Source: Syncephalis fuscata
Lineage: Eukaryota; Zoopagomycota; Zoopagomycetes; Zoopagales; Piptocephalidaceae
Direction: 5' to 3'
DNA length: 64,000 nt
NCBI GenBank assembly: GCA_025786725.1
Contig: JAHLTZ010000039.1
Location: forward strand, 117,186-181,185
The notes beneath the pieces were generated by a model. The model was not told the origin of the DNA. It did not search any database and saw nothing but the letters and a program-made list of their open reading frames with translations. Shown piece by piece: positions 49,299 through 60,244 of this stretch. The stretch's first letter is position 1, and each line of letters opens with the position of its first letter. A program made the position numbers and the translations under genes.

Positions 49299-51225
49299 AC
49301 TGGAGCCCAATGCGGGGGGCTCTAGAGTGCACGCCTACCCCGTGAAGCCGCCCAAGCGTTATAATGGAGGATGTATCGAGGAATTTCTATCACAATATGA
49401 TAAATACGCGAGATATATGGAGTGGACAGATGAAGAAACCATCCGGTGTCTACTCAACTACACCAGAGGAGATGTTGCGCACATCGTAACGTCAAGTCCA
49501 GAAGGAATGAGTGGAGATTGGCAAGCGTTGAAGAAAGAACTGTTGATGGCGTATGGTAGGAAGCCCACTAAGAAGTCACCGGAAGAGCGAGTATCCGCGC
49601 TGCTTAAAAGCGGTTTCAATTATGCGCAGCCCGTATCATTCCTAAATCAATATAATCTATTGTGCAAATGTGTAATTGACATGCCAGAGCGTGAAAAAAT
49701 CCGAAGATTGTGCAAGATTATCGATAAGACTCATCTAAGAATGTGTTTTACCAAGATGCCGCGAGACAACTATACATATCAACAACTATGCGACGCGCTG
49801 GTGAACGTATGTGAAGACGACAAGGCGTTGCACATCGCCCTTGGTATAACAGATTCGGATAGAGACAGCGACATTGATAAGGATGAGAACGAATCAGATG
49901 AAGAAGCCGTCATCATCAAGAAGGAGAAGAAAGTCAAAGAGAGGATTAACAAGAAAGCAGATGAATCTGGAAAGAAGAATCAAGATCATATCACCATAGA
50001 ACGAAAGGTAGACGATTTATCAGAACAGTTCCGACAACTGGTGTTGTTAGTTGAAAAACAGCAAGACAACAGAGGACGAATGGACGGGCGAGACAGAAGG
50101 AATTTGCTGTGCTTGTATTGCGATTCGCCAGATCATGTTAAAAGTCAATGCGGACTATTGACTGATGATTTACGAAACAAATTGGTTACATTGGACGCTG
50201 GTAAAGTCACATACCCTAATGGTTCGCTTGTTCCGTTGAATACTGGTCGAGGCGGTATGCGCAAATTACTGGTCGATACGGCTAACGTACGGATGATCAC
50301 TGCCGAGCAACCGATCAAGTACGACCTTACTTGGGAAAGCGATGTTCAGTTAACGACTATAGAGCCAGAAATCGTAGTAGAGGATGTAGAACATATAGCC
50401 GAAGTCAATATGAAACGGGCACGTGTAGGCACTCGTCAAGCGTCGGAAGCGGTGCCAGTAGAAACCCGTGAAGCTGGTAGTATGACGGAAAGGCAGGCGC
50501 GGCCACCAGCCACGCATCAATACCGATCTGTCATCGAGGAAGGAGCCGATGTGGATGGCACTGTCGATAAGCTGCTACGTAGCGCGCAGGTGACGATGCC
50601 GCTACAAGATTACCTGTCAACATCGTCTGTTGCCAGAAAGAAGATGGCTGAGTTGGTCAGTCGTAAGAAGGTGCCTATCGATACAATGGTACAACAAGCC
50701 GTGGTGTATGTAGACGGATTGTCAACGATAGACGGCACTATAGTAGCTAGGCCAACAGCTAAAGTGACGGGACGAGTGGCAGGAGAGCCGGTAGAAATCC
50801 AAATCGATCCTGGTGCTGAAATAAGTGTAATATCTGGCAAGTTATATGACCAGATTGGTAGTCTACCATTGGATGCGGCGCGAGCATGGTCGATGGGTAA
50901 TGCTTCTGGTACAGCGTCTAAGTCTAGAGGCATGTGTATCAACGTACCAGTGACCATTGGAGGAGTAACGATAAACGCACATCTAATAGTTGTAGATGGA
51001 GCACCGTTCGACGCGTTGGTTGGAATGCCTTGGTTAGAAGAAGCGTTATGGGAGGTCAAACGAGAAGACGGAAGAGCGTGGGTACACATAACTGATGGCC
51101 GAAGCGCGGCTAAGTTCCCTGCGGCTCCTACAATGGTATCAGCCAGTGGTAGAGGCCAGCAAGACCAACGTAAGAATGTGAATAGTGTTACGGTGCTGCG
51201 AGAAAAGAGAGTGAGGACGAAATAG
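49258..51225 (+). CDS. Element 1 ORF1: Gag plus protease
   Basis: 655 residues from an ATG inside the 5' LTR. The Gag capsid-like region occupies roughly residues 30-200. An acidic/Lys-rich hinge follows, then a CCHC zinc knuckle (LCLYCDSPDHVKSQC, about residue 278) for RNA binding. The retropepsin part is in the last third: VEIQIDPGAEISVISGKL, with the flap/second block LIVVDGAPFDALVGMPWL. The active-site triad reads DPG where D-S/T-G is usual. ORF1 ends with TAG at 51223-51225, overlapping the -1 frame of ORF2. Confidence 0.9.
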   Translation: MSLPTNRGNEQLPQLEPNAGGSRVHAYPVKPPKRYNGGCIEEFLSQYDKYARYMEWTDEETIRCLLNYTRGDVAHIVTSSPEGMSGDWQALKKELLMAYGRKPTKKSPEERVSALLKSGFNYAQPVSFLNQYNLLCKCVIDMPEREKIRRLCKIIDKTHLRMCFTKMPRDNYTYQQLCDALVNVCEDDKALHIALGITDSDRDSDIDKDENESDEEAVIIKKEKKVKERINKKADESGKKNQDHITIERKVDDLSEQFRQLVLLVEKQQDNRGRMDGRDRRNLLCLYCDSPDHVKSQCGLLTDDLRNKLVTLDAGKVTYPNGSLVPLNTGRGGMRKLLVDTANVRMITAEQPIKYDLTWESDVQLTTIEPEIVVEDVEHIAEVNMKRARVGTRQASEAVPVETREAGSMTERQARPPATHQYRSVIEEGADVDGTVDKLLRSAQVTMPLQDYLSTSSVARKKMAELVSRKKVPIDTMVQQAVVYVDGLSTIDGTIVARPTAKVTGRVAGEPVEIQIDPGAEISVISGKLYDQIGSLPLDAARAWSMGNASGTASKSRGMCINVPVTIGGVTINAHLIVVDGAPFDALVGMPWLEEALWEVKREDGRAWVHITDGRSAAKFPAAPTMVSASGRGQQDQRKNVNSVTVLREKRVRTK

Positions 51226-52644
51226 TGATAGGTACGATTACCATGCGTGAATCAGTAACAACAGGTAATACTGCGTCCGTGTATGCCGCTAAATACAAGC
51301 CGGTCGGAAAGAAGAAATTACCAATTGCCGTGGCAGTACCAAACGGAGAAGAAGCTGAAGACGAAGAACGAATTGAGAGCAGCGAGTCAAGATTGACTGA
51401 TGAGCGTATAGCAGACATGGTTATTGGAAACGGTCAGTTAACAGAAGAAGAGACCGCGTACTTCATTGAGCAATTACGCTCTATAGACGAAGTTTTTGCA
51501 TTCAACGACGGAGAGATGGGTAAGCTTAAGGCGGAAATAGAACCACCTGTAAGAATACCAACTGTACCGCATGTGCCATGGACGCAAGCTTCGATACCGG
51601 TACCAAGAGCAACATTCAGTAGAGTAGTAGAGTTATTGCGGGAAAAGATGAATAGCGGAATTATTGAGCCAAGTACTGGTGCTTATAGTAATCGATGGTT
51701 TGTGATTGCTAAGAAAGATGGATCTAAGTTGCGATTCATACAAGACCTACAACAAGCCAATTCTGTTAGTATCAAGAATGCCAATGCACCGCCGCTGTCA
51801 GAAGAACTTACTGAAGACGTGTCAGGTAGATCTATTATATCTACGTTTGATCTATATTCCGGTTACGATCAAATCCCTGTCGACAATCGTGATCGTGATA
51901 TATTCTCATTGATGACGCCGATTGGACTGGTGAGGATGACACGGTTACCTATGGGTTGGTGTAATAGTGTCGGAGTGTTTCAGCGGATCGTAAATAAGAT
52001 ACTGAGTGAGTATATGCCGCATACAGTAGGCATATTCGTGGACGACGGGATAGTTAAAGGATCGGTGGAGAAGAATGAAAGTATTGTATTGCCAGGAGTG
52101 AGAGCGTTTGTGTTTGATCATGTAGCTGACGTAGTAAAAGTGTTAAAGGCTTTGAGTAAGGCGGGAATAACAGTCAGTGGAAAGAAATGCAGATTTGGTA
52201 TGGATGAGGTGGAAGTGTTAGGTTACCAGTGTACCCAACTAGGAAGAACTGTAACTCCGGATAAGACGGTTAAGATTACGCAATGGCCAACACCAGTCGA
52301 TAAGAAGCAAGTACGAGCATTTGTGGCCTGTTGTGCATTCTACCGAGTGCTTATTCCTCACTTCTCTACGATCGCCGAGCCATTGTATTATCTACAGAAG
52401 AAGAAAGTAGTATTTCACTGGAAAGGTGAACAACAACGAGCATTCGATGCGCTAAAACGAAGTATTAGTGAAAGACCAGTCATACGACCGCCGGTGTATG
52501 GTGACGACAATCGACCACTTATCTTAACAGTAGATGCTAGTCCTGTTGGTGCTGGCGCTGTGTTGGGACAATGCGATGAAGAAGGAGTGAAGTATGCTGT
52601 GCGGTATGACAGTTGTTTATTTAACGGTGCGCAGAGACGATACG
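51226..52644 (+). pseudogene. Element 1 ORF2, 5' part: reverse transcriptase and start of RNase H
   Basis: In the -1 frame relative to ORF1. The frame is open from 51186 (39 bases before the ORF1 stop) and its first ATG is at 51243. RT blocks: WFVIAKKDGSKLRFIQDLQ, FDLYSGYDQIPVD, TRLPMGWCNSVGVFQR, and the catalytic box VGIFVDDGIV (FVDD in place of YxDD). RNase H begins LILTVDASPVGAGAVLGQ. The frame is cut at 52644 by element 2 and resumes at 58214. No clear slippery heptamer is seen in the overlap, so translation could be by frameshift or by re-initiation at AUAGUGAUAG..AUG. Confidence 0.9.
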
Positions 52645-52982
52645 TGTAACAAAAATTCTCCCTCTCATTTATTATTACCATTTTTAGACATTATGATCGG
52701 TGTTTAAACACACCGATCATCACACATGGTCCACGATGAAGTTAACACTCCGCCACCGCGTATTGTTTTATCTTTATCTTTTATTTTCTTTTATTTTTAT
52801 TTTATTTTCTTTTATTGTTCTACTTAGATATTCCATATATCCAATAGAACAATATAAATACGCGTATGATTATGACCACAAATAAAGACATTAGTTCACT
52901 TTCAATATTCATTTTTATTTTATATACATTATTGTATTGTGACTCGTAGTAACCGCAACAGTTCGCTGTATCTACGGTTACA
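52645..52982 (+). repeat. Element 2 5' LTR
   Basis: 338 bases, TGTAAC..GGTTACA. It has a perfect hairpin (arms 52693-52703 and 52710-52720), a pyrimidine-rich TTTTATTTTC tract, a TATAAATA box at 52853-52860 and AATAAA at 52881-52886. The same sequence is the 3' LTR at 57871-58208. Confidence 0.95.
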
Positions 52983-53039
52983 TATGGTAGCAACGGGTAG
53001 TTTAAACCTATCCACCTCGTTGCCTTGACTTACAGTGAT

Positions 53040-54224
53040 ATGAACCAACGACGTGGTGCGAAATACTTCGACCACGAACAAGCCCGTCAATCTTTCGCCG
53101 ACGAACTCATCCAAGATCCACCAGTAACCTTTCGATACCCAGATAACCAGTACGAACCACCGATCACAAGCCACACGAACGAATACACCGATACCCAGTA
53201 CGAACCACCGATCACAAGCCACACGAACGAATACACTACTGATACTCAAGAAGAAATAACACCCATTATGAACCCAGAATTGCCTAACACAAGTTTCGTT
53301 ACCAACGCTGACTTTATTTCAAGTTTGGTAACGCAAATTGTGTCCCAAAATAATGCTGCTACTGCCGATGCTGTTGTTACTGCCGCTGCCAATACTGCCG
53401 CTGCTATTGCCGCTATTCCATCTACTTCTGTCACTGCCCCTCCTACTGCTCGTCCATCTGCCCCGCCACGATACAACGGCAATGATAAGGATATTTCAGT
53501 AGAGACTTGGTTGTACCGTGCACGGCAATATGTCAGGTATATCCCTGATGAAATTGAACGCATCGAAGTAGCCGCCACTTATTTAGATGGCACTGCCTCT
53601 AGTTGGTGGCAGAGTAATACTATTCACTCTGACGGTGACTATAGTCATCCATATACCACTTGGAGTGCGTTTGCTCACGCACTACGCCAACACATCTGTC
53701 CCGGTACTTCGGTAGAAGAAGACGCTTTTAGTCGTCTTCACATGTTACGACAAGCCAACAAAAGTGTCAATGATTATACGTTAGAATTTAACAATTTAAG
53801 GCACACTTTTCCTATGCCTGATTCCGAAATGTGGCAGTTAGCTTTACGTATTATGTTTATTAATGGACTGAATCACGAAGTTAAATACGAAGTACAAAAA
53901 GCTACACCGTCTACATTACAATCAGCCATAGAAGTGGCTACTCATTTTGATTCGTTACGCAAGTACATTGGCAAATCATCAACTAACAACGTTCGCCATA
54001 ACACACCTCGTCCAACGCAACAACAACAGTTTCGCCCTCCGATTAACACACAACCAAGAAATGGCCCTATACCAATGGAACTAGACACCATTAATCGGTT
54101 ACCCCCACTCACTGATGCTGAACGCGAAACGTTACGACAAAACGGCGGCTGTTTCCGCTGTCGCCAATATGGCCACATCATGCGTTTTTGTCCTTTGAAT
54201 ACGGGAAAAGTCCAGCACCAGTAG
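53040..54224 (+). CDS. Element 2 Gag
   Basis: ATG at 53040. A short tandem repeat near the N terminus is two copies of [14 protein letters not shown] (about 53149-53235). An Ala/Thr-rich segment is followed by the retrotransposon Gag capsid domain ([11 protein letters not shown], then [11 protein letters not shown], then [13 protein letters not shown]). A CCHC zinc knuckle, [14 protein letters not shown], lies just before the C terminus. It stops at TAG 54222-54224, which is also the end of the 5' arm of the frameshift stem. Confidence 0.93.
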   Translation: MNQRRGAKYFDHEQARQSFADELIQDPPVTFRYPDNQYEPPITSHTNEYTDTQYEPPITSHTNEYTTDTQEEITPIMNPELPNTSFVTNADFISSLVTQIVSQNNAATADAVVTAAANTAAAIAAIPSTSVTAPPTARPSAPPRYNGNDKDISVETWLYRARQYVRYIPDEIERIEVAATYLDGTASSWWQSNTIHSDGDYSHPYTTWSAFAHALRQHICPGTSVEEDAFSRLHMLRQANKSVNDYTLEFNNLRHTFPMPDSEMWQLALRIMFINGLNHEVKYEVQKATPSTLQSAIEVATHFDSLRKYIGKSSTNNVRHNTPRPTQQQQFRPPINTQPRNGPIPMELDTINRLPPLTDAERETLRQNGGCFRCRQYGHIMRFCPLNTGKVQHQ

Positions 54225-54249
54225 TGTCAGCATCACAACCTACTGGTGC
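54203..54249 (+). promoter_or_regulatory. -1 programmed frameshift signal at the Gag/Pol junction
   Basis: In the Gag frame ACG-GGA-AAA gives the heptamer G GGA AAA (54203-54209), which fits X XXY YYZ. A 5-base spacer follows, then a perfect 10-bp stem, GCACCAGTAG (54215-54224) with CTACTGGTGC (54240-54249), closing a 15-base loop. Pol lies in the -1 frame, as this signal requires. Confidence 0.88.
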
Positions 54250-57200
54250 CCAACTAAATACTATTTCTGTTGATGCCACCCCCGATCTTCTCTCGCTTAC
54301 TTCTGATGATGAATTGCTTGTTTCTGCGCCATTATTTCCTCATGCTAATGTTGTTGATGACACTGATGCACTTTTAAAGGAACAAAGTTTATTGTCAAAA
54401 TATCCACACGCTCACGATTTATTACGTATCAATGCTCGTTTATTAGGTAGAAAAGTTACGGTACTAATAGATAGTGGAGCAGCTGATAACTTTGTATCCG
54501 CAAATCTTGTGAAACATATTCGCGCACACACCCATAAAGTTAAATACCCATCGACCGTACACGTGGCAGATGGCCGTTCGTATACGTGTGACCGCCAACT
54601 GGCTGGTGCGCTCCTTACTTCCACTGGTTACAAAGACCGTTTATCGTTTTTGGTTGTTCCTTTAGAACACGACGTAATACTCGGTAAACCGTGGCTAGCC
54701 CGCTATAATCCACAGATAGATTGGTTAATTAACACTGTTACGTTTATGCATGATAATCGACACATTGTATGGCAAGCAAATGCACATAGACAACCAACCA
54801 TATTGCCATTATCTGCCTTACAATTTAAACGCTATGCTAAACGAACAGATGAATTACACCTAGCCATTGTACGACCAGCCGATAATCCGCTAAATGAAGC
54901 TGCTAATCACTCAAATGACCCATCCATCACTCCAGTATTGACTGGATTACGCAACGACTTTGCTGACGTATTTCCCGACAAACTACCGAAACAATTGCCG
55001 CCAAAACGTGATGGATTAGATCATCGTATCGATTTGATACCAGGCGCAACACCACCCAGTAACGCCTTATACCGATTGTCCCCTCTGGAACTTAAAGAAC
55101 TTAAAACACAACTTACCGAATTACTTGACGCGGGATATATTCGTCCTAGTATATCGCCCTACGGTGCGCCTGTTCTTTTCGTCAAGAAGAAAGATGGTGG
55201 TATGCGCATGTGTGTTGATTATCGAGCGCTGAATAAAATCACTATCAAGAACAAGTACCCATTGCCAAGGATTGAAGATTTATTCGACCAAGTGTTAGGC
55301 GCAACTGTCTTTTCTAAGATAGATCTACGCTCTGCTTATCATCAACTACGTGTAGTAGAAGAGGATATACCCAAGACGGCCTTTCGCACCCGCTATGGTC
55401 ACTTTGAATGGCTAGTAGTTAGTTTTGGTCAAAGTAATGCACCATCCAGTTTTCAAACACTGGTAAACTATCTATTTAGGCCATTACTAGACAAATGTGT
55501 TATTGTCTATTTGGACGATATTCTCATCTACAGTAAAACACCAGAAGACCACGAACGACACCTACGCCAAGTATTACAAATACTTCGCGACAACCACTTA
55601 TACGCCAAATGGTCAAAATGTGAATTATTTAAGGATGAAGTTGAATATTTAGGCCATTTGCTATGTGCTAATGGTGTAAAAGCTGATCCAGCTAAGATAA
55701 AGGCCATTTCTGATTGGCCTACACCACGAAACGTCACTGATATACGCGCTTTTACAGGCTTGGCCAACTACTATAGAAAGTTTATTAAAAATTACTCTGC
55801 TATAGCCACACCACTTACCGATCTACTATGTCAAGATCGTCGTTTCTTATGGACCATTGAAGCTCAAAAATCATTTGATATACTAAAGAAGACAATGACC
55901 CAAGCTCCAGTATTACAAATAGTCGACGTACATCAGCCTTTCCGTGTAGAAACCGATGCTTCTGGCTTTGCTGTAGGTGCTGCCTTGTTGCAGCAAGATC
56001 GTGATGGCCATTGGCACCCCATTGCTTATCATTCGCGCAAAATGAAGCCCGCTGAACGCAATTATCCGGTACATGAACAAGAACTATTAGCATTAATAGA
56101 TGCTTTAAAGATTTGGCGCCACTACTTACATGGATCGTCATTTCACGCGTATACTGACCATAAAACCTTGCAGTACTTCCAGAGTCAACCGAATTTATCA
56201 ACCAGACAAGCAAGATGGTCAGAACTATTACAAGAATATGACGTATTGATCGAATATAAGCCCGGGAAAAACAATATTGTAGCCGATTCATTATCCAGAC
56301 GGCCTGATTTACAACTGTCCAGTTTAACTACTGTCAGTTTTACATATATTGATCAAATTAAAAACTTGTACGCCAACGATGTTGACTTTGGTGAAATATA
56401 CGCCCAGCTTAATACGACAACGCCACTTCCAGCTCTTCGTACCAAGTTAGTCAAGTATCGACTAACTGATGGATTGTTATATTTCAACGGTGATCGATTA
56501 TGTGTACCTAAAAATAACCAATTACGTCAAGATATACTACACGATCATCACGATGCCATCGTAGCCGGCCATCTAGGTGTAGATAAAACATACCTGGCTA
56601 TTCATCGCCATTTTTACTGGCCATCACTACACAACACCGTCCACCGCTATGTCACTTCCTGCGATACTTGCCAACGTAATAAGGCCACTAATCGACGACC
56701 AGGTGGCTTATTACAACCACTTGAAATACCTGCACATGCATGGGACTCAGTTAGTATGGATTTTATTACACATCTACCACTCACTGAAAAAGGTGCAGAT
56801 GCGTTAATGGTAGTAGTTGACCGCTTTAGTAAACAAGCCCACTTCGTGCCTACTACCAACACTGTCACAGCTGTTGACACCGCACGACTATACTTCGACC
56901 ATGTATATCGTCTACATGGTCTTCCACGATCCATAATCTCTGATCGTGACCCACGATTTACTAGCCGATTCTGGGAAGCCTTATTTGAATTTACCGGTAC
57001 TAAATTAGCCAGATCAACTGCAAATCATCCACAGACTGACGGCCAGACTGAGCGAACCAACAGAACCATCGAAGAAATGTTACGTCATGTTATTAGCCAA
57101 CAACAAGATGATTGGGATAAATACTTACCTGCATTAGAATTTGCCTATAACAATAGTACTAACGCTACTACTGGTATTACACCTTTCTTCTCTGTATATG

Positions 57201-57856
57201 GACGTCATCCAATAACAACGACTATGCCAGCTGATAGCGATAATATAACAGTACCAGCAGCTGAGGAGTTTTTACAGCGACTAGAAGCGATACAAAAGGC
57301 GGTAAAAGACAACATATCGTACGCTCAGGATAGACAGGCACAATATGCTAACCAACGACGTCGAGATGACACCTTCCAAATAGGTGATCGAGTAATGCTG
57401 TCAACACGACACACAATGCCACGACACGTAGCAGAACAGTCAAACTCCGCCCTTCGTACGCGTAAAACTGGCCCGTACACTATCATAGAGGTCATTAGTC
57501 CGACCGCGTACAAGATCGAACTACCACCAGGCATGCGCATTCACCCAGTTATACACATCTCTCAGCTTACCAGGTATAAAGATCCGAACGTATTTCCAGG
57601 ACGACCAACGGCAATTACTATGCCTATGCCAGAAATGATTGAAGGACAAGCTGAGTGGGAAGTGGAAAGAATAATAGGTAGAAGAACAAGAAAAGTGGGG
57701 ATGAATGACGTGGAGGAATACTTAGTAAAATGGAAAGGATACTCAAAAGATGACAGTTCTTGGGAGCCAATTGAAAACTTGCAAAATGCTCAAGAACTAT
57801 TAAATCAATACGAACACTCCACACACATACGATTAGCACTTGGGACAAGCGCCTGA
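54210..57856 (+). CDS. Element 2 Pol: protease, RT, RNase H, integrase, chromodomain
   Basis: No suitable ATG of its own at the junction; read from Gag by -1 frameshift. Protease: [51 protein letters not shown] and [12 protein letters not shown] (YLDD). RNase [19 protein letters not shown] with Y-T-D-H-K later. Integrase: an HHCC zinc region ([27 protein letters not shown]) and the catalytic D-D-E core ([40 protein letters not shown]). The C terminus has a GPY/F-like module ([11 protein letters not shown]) and a chromodomain ([28 protein letters not shown]), which in chromoviruses directs insertion to marked chromatin. The stop at 57854-57856 leads straight into the polypurine tract. Confidence 0.95.
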
Positions 57857-57870
57857 GAGGGAGGGGGTAT

Positions 57871-58208
57871 TGTAACAAAAATTCTCCCTCTCATTTATTA
57901 TTACCATTTTTAGACATTATGATCGGTGTTTAAACACACCGATCATCACACATGGTCCACGATGAAGTTAACACTCCGCCACCGCGTATTGTTTTATCTT
58001 TATCTTTTATTTTCTTTTATTTTTATTTTATTTTCTTTTATTGTTCTACTTAGATATTCCATATATCCAATAGAACAATATAAATACGCGTATGATTATG
58101 ACCACAAATAAAGACATTAGTTCACTTTCAATATTCATTTTTATTTTATATACATTATTGTATTGTGACTCGTAGTAACCGCAACAGTTCGCTGTATCTA
58201 CGGTTACA
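57871..58208 (+). repeat. Element 2 3' LTR
   Basis: 338 bases, identical by eye to 52645-52982. It is preceded by the polypurine tract (about 57855-57867) and followed by the ATACG duplication. Confidence 0.95.
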
Positions 58209-58213
58209 ATACG

Positions 58214-59874
58214 CACAAGTCAAACGAGAATTATTTGGTTTATATCAGATGGTGAAGAAAATGAGGAAATATGTGCATGGTGTGAAATTTATCATTGAGA
58301 CAGACGCTAGACCTGTCATCGGCATGCTGAGAAAGCCTGATTTACCTAATGATGCAGCAAGTCGATGGGTAGCTTACCTTTCGTTGTTTAATTATGAAAT
58401 ACGTCATATTCCGGGTGATAAGAACGTAGTAGCTGATGCGCTTAGTCGTGTTGACATGGGACAAGAAATGTTGACAGATGAAGATGATGAAGATGACAAG
58501 GTGTTATGGAACTATCACATCGAGGACGTCAGCGGTGATGAATTATTTGGAGTGACTAGTGTCAAACAAGTTAATACTGATAAAATGACAGCTAGGTCGC
58601 CCTATTATTATTTATTGTATTTTCTCGAGCATGGTTGCATGCACAACGACTGTAATGATAGCAACAAGAAGAGGATTAGAACTCAGTTGAAGAAGTTTTT
58701 TATTAGCGATGGATTATTATTTCGGCGAGCGAAGACAGGAATGCCTAAGCGAGTCATAGGTGAAGAAGAAGAACAATTGCGTGTGACAACGATGGTGCAC
58801 GATGGACATCCATTTGCCCATAGAGGAGTAGAAGCAACATATAGGTTGTGCAGTGATCGATTTTATTGGTACGGGATGTACAACACTTGCAAAGAGGTGG
58901 TGAAAAGATGTGACATATGTCAGCGTACGCAAAGGAAAGGACAAGTAGAAGAGCTAAAACCGTTTATTGGTTCTACATTGTTCAAACGCATTGGATTCGA
59001 TTTAGTTAGACTTCCAGAAGCCACGACGGGTGAGATATATTTAGCAGTGGCCAGGGACGACTTCAGTGGATGGGTAGAAGCAAGAGCGCTGTGTAAAAAT
59101 AACGCGGTAGAAGCATACAAATTTTTATATGAAGATGTTATATGTCGGTTTGGTATACCTAGTGAAGTAGTAGCAGATCGTGGTGAACTTTATGGGCTGT
59201 TGATACGTCATGTAGCTGCTAAGGACGGAATTCGCATTAACTTCACAACAGCCTATCACCCCCAAGCAAATGGAATGATTGAACGAGGACATCAGGAACT
59301 AATGGGTGGACTGGTAAAAATAGTAGGAGAAGATTACGCAAACTGGCCTAAGTATTTGCACGCTGTGTTGTGGGCCGACAGAATTACCACTAAGCGTACA
59401 ACTCAGCGGAGCCCATATCAGCTGGTATACGGACAAGATTGTGTGTTGCCGTTTGACATAGATGAAGAAACTTGGCTTACCTTACAGTGGAAGAAAGAAA
59501 TGACGACTGAGGAATTATTAAGTATGCGGGCTAGACAATTATTATCAACCGCATGGGATAGGGAGGAAGCAGGAGTGAAGTTAGATAAGTCTAGGATGAA
59601 TAATAAGATGTATTACGACAAGAAGCAGAATGTTAGGAAGGGACCTGTTAAGATAGGAGAGATGGTATTACTTCGAGATAATAGACCCATACGTAAGACG
59701 GATGCTAAACTTACTCCAAGATGGATGGGACCATATATAGTGGTTGGTAGACCCAACAAGGGAGTATATGAGTTGACTGAGCTTGATGGTACGCGGATGC
59801 GAAGCACAATTTCCGGTAATCGCATAAAGCGATATTATGCGCCGATTATGACGGCTACATCTGGAAGTCAATGA
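58214..59874 (+). pseudogene. Element 1 ORF2, 3' part: RNase H remainder and integrase
   Basis: Continues the frame cut at 52644. RNase H: QVKRELFGLYQMVKKMRKYV, KFIIETDARPVIGML, IRHIPGDKNVVADALSRV. Integrase: HDGHPFAHRGVEATYRL, then CDICQRTQRKG (HHCC). Core residues are in FDLVRLPEATT..IYLAVARDDFSGWVEA, VADRGELYGLL and AYHPQANGMIERGHQELMGG (D, D, E). The C-terminal part has MGPYIVVGRPNKGVYEL and no chromodomain. It would be functional only if element 2 were absent. Confidence 0.92.
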
Positions 59875-59900
59875 AGTAACTTCCAACAGGGTCCCGCGGT

Positions 59901-60244
59901 TGTGGTAAAGGAAATGTGCTGGTGCCAATTTTACTAATTTTAGCTGATGAACACATAGCTCGGCTTTGCCACTCTAAGCATGGCGCGCTTTTAATATAAA
60001 TAAGATGAATAGTGCGCGTATAATTAAAAAAAAAAAAGAACAAGGAGCAGTTCACGTTTGAGTTATATTTAGTCGTTTATCTTAAAGCAAGTCCGAGTAC
60101 TTGTGGAGTTTATTCGTGTGGTCATATACATCTCAGAGTTGAGGTGTCGTGTCAATTACTATCGTAGTTATCATTTTAAGCGTACACTTAAATCCTTTTC
60201 AGGATGAGCCTTCCAACAAATCGTGGAAACGAACAACTACCACA
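59901..60244 (+). repeat. Element 1 3' LTR
   Basis: 344 bases, matching 48955-49298 except in the A-run. No polypurine tract precedes it; the last bases before it are CCAACAGGGTCCCGCGGT. It also carries the ATG (60204) that in the 5' copy starts Gag. Confidence 0.93.

Larger units (their letters stand above)
52645..58208 (+). mobile_element. Chromoviral Ty3/Gypsy retrotransposon, element 2 (complete, nested)
   Basis: 5564 bases. LTRs of 338 bases (52645-52982 and 57871-58208) appear identical. The target duplication is ATACG (52640-52644 and 58209-58213), inside the RNase H region of element 1. Gag and Pol open frames are intact, the polypurine tract is GAGAGGGAGGGGG just before the 3' LTR, and a possible primer site is TGGTAGCAACGGG at 52985. 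It appears capable of movement. Element 3 at the window end is a sister copy in the opposite orientation. Confidence 0.97.
48955..60244 (+). mobile_element. Ty3/Gypsy LTR retrotransposon, element 1 (split by element 2)
   Basis: Bounded by two 344-base LTRs (48955-49298 and 59901-60244), starting TGTGG and ending CCACA. A TTTG target duplication lies on both sides (48951-48954, 60245-60248). Without the nested element it is about 5.7 kb. Domain order is Gag-zinc knuckle-protease in ORF1, then RT-RNase H-integrase in ORF2, so Ty3/Gypsy (Metaviridae-like). No chromodomain is seen at its end. The LTRs differ only in the poly-A tract as far as I can see, which points to a recent insertion. Confidence 0.95.
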
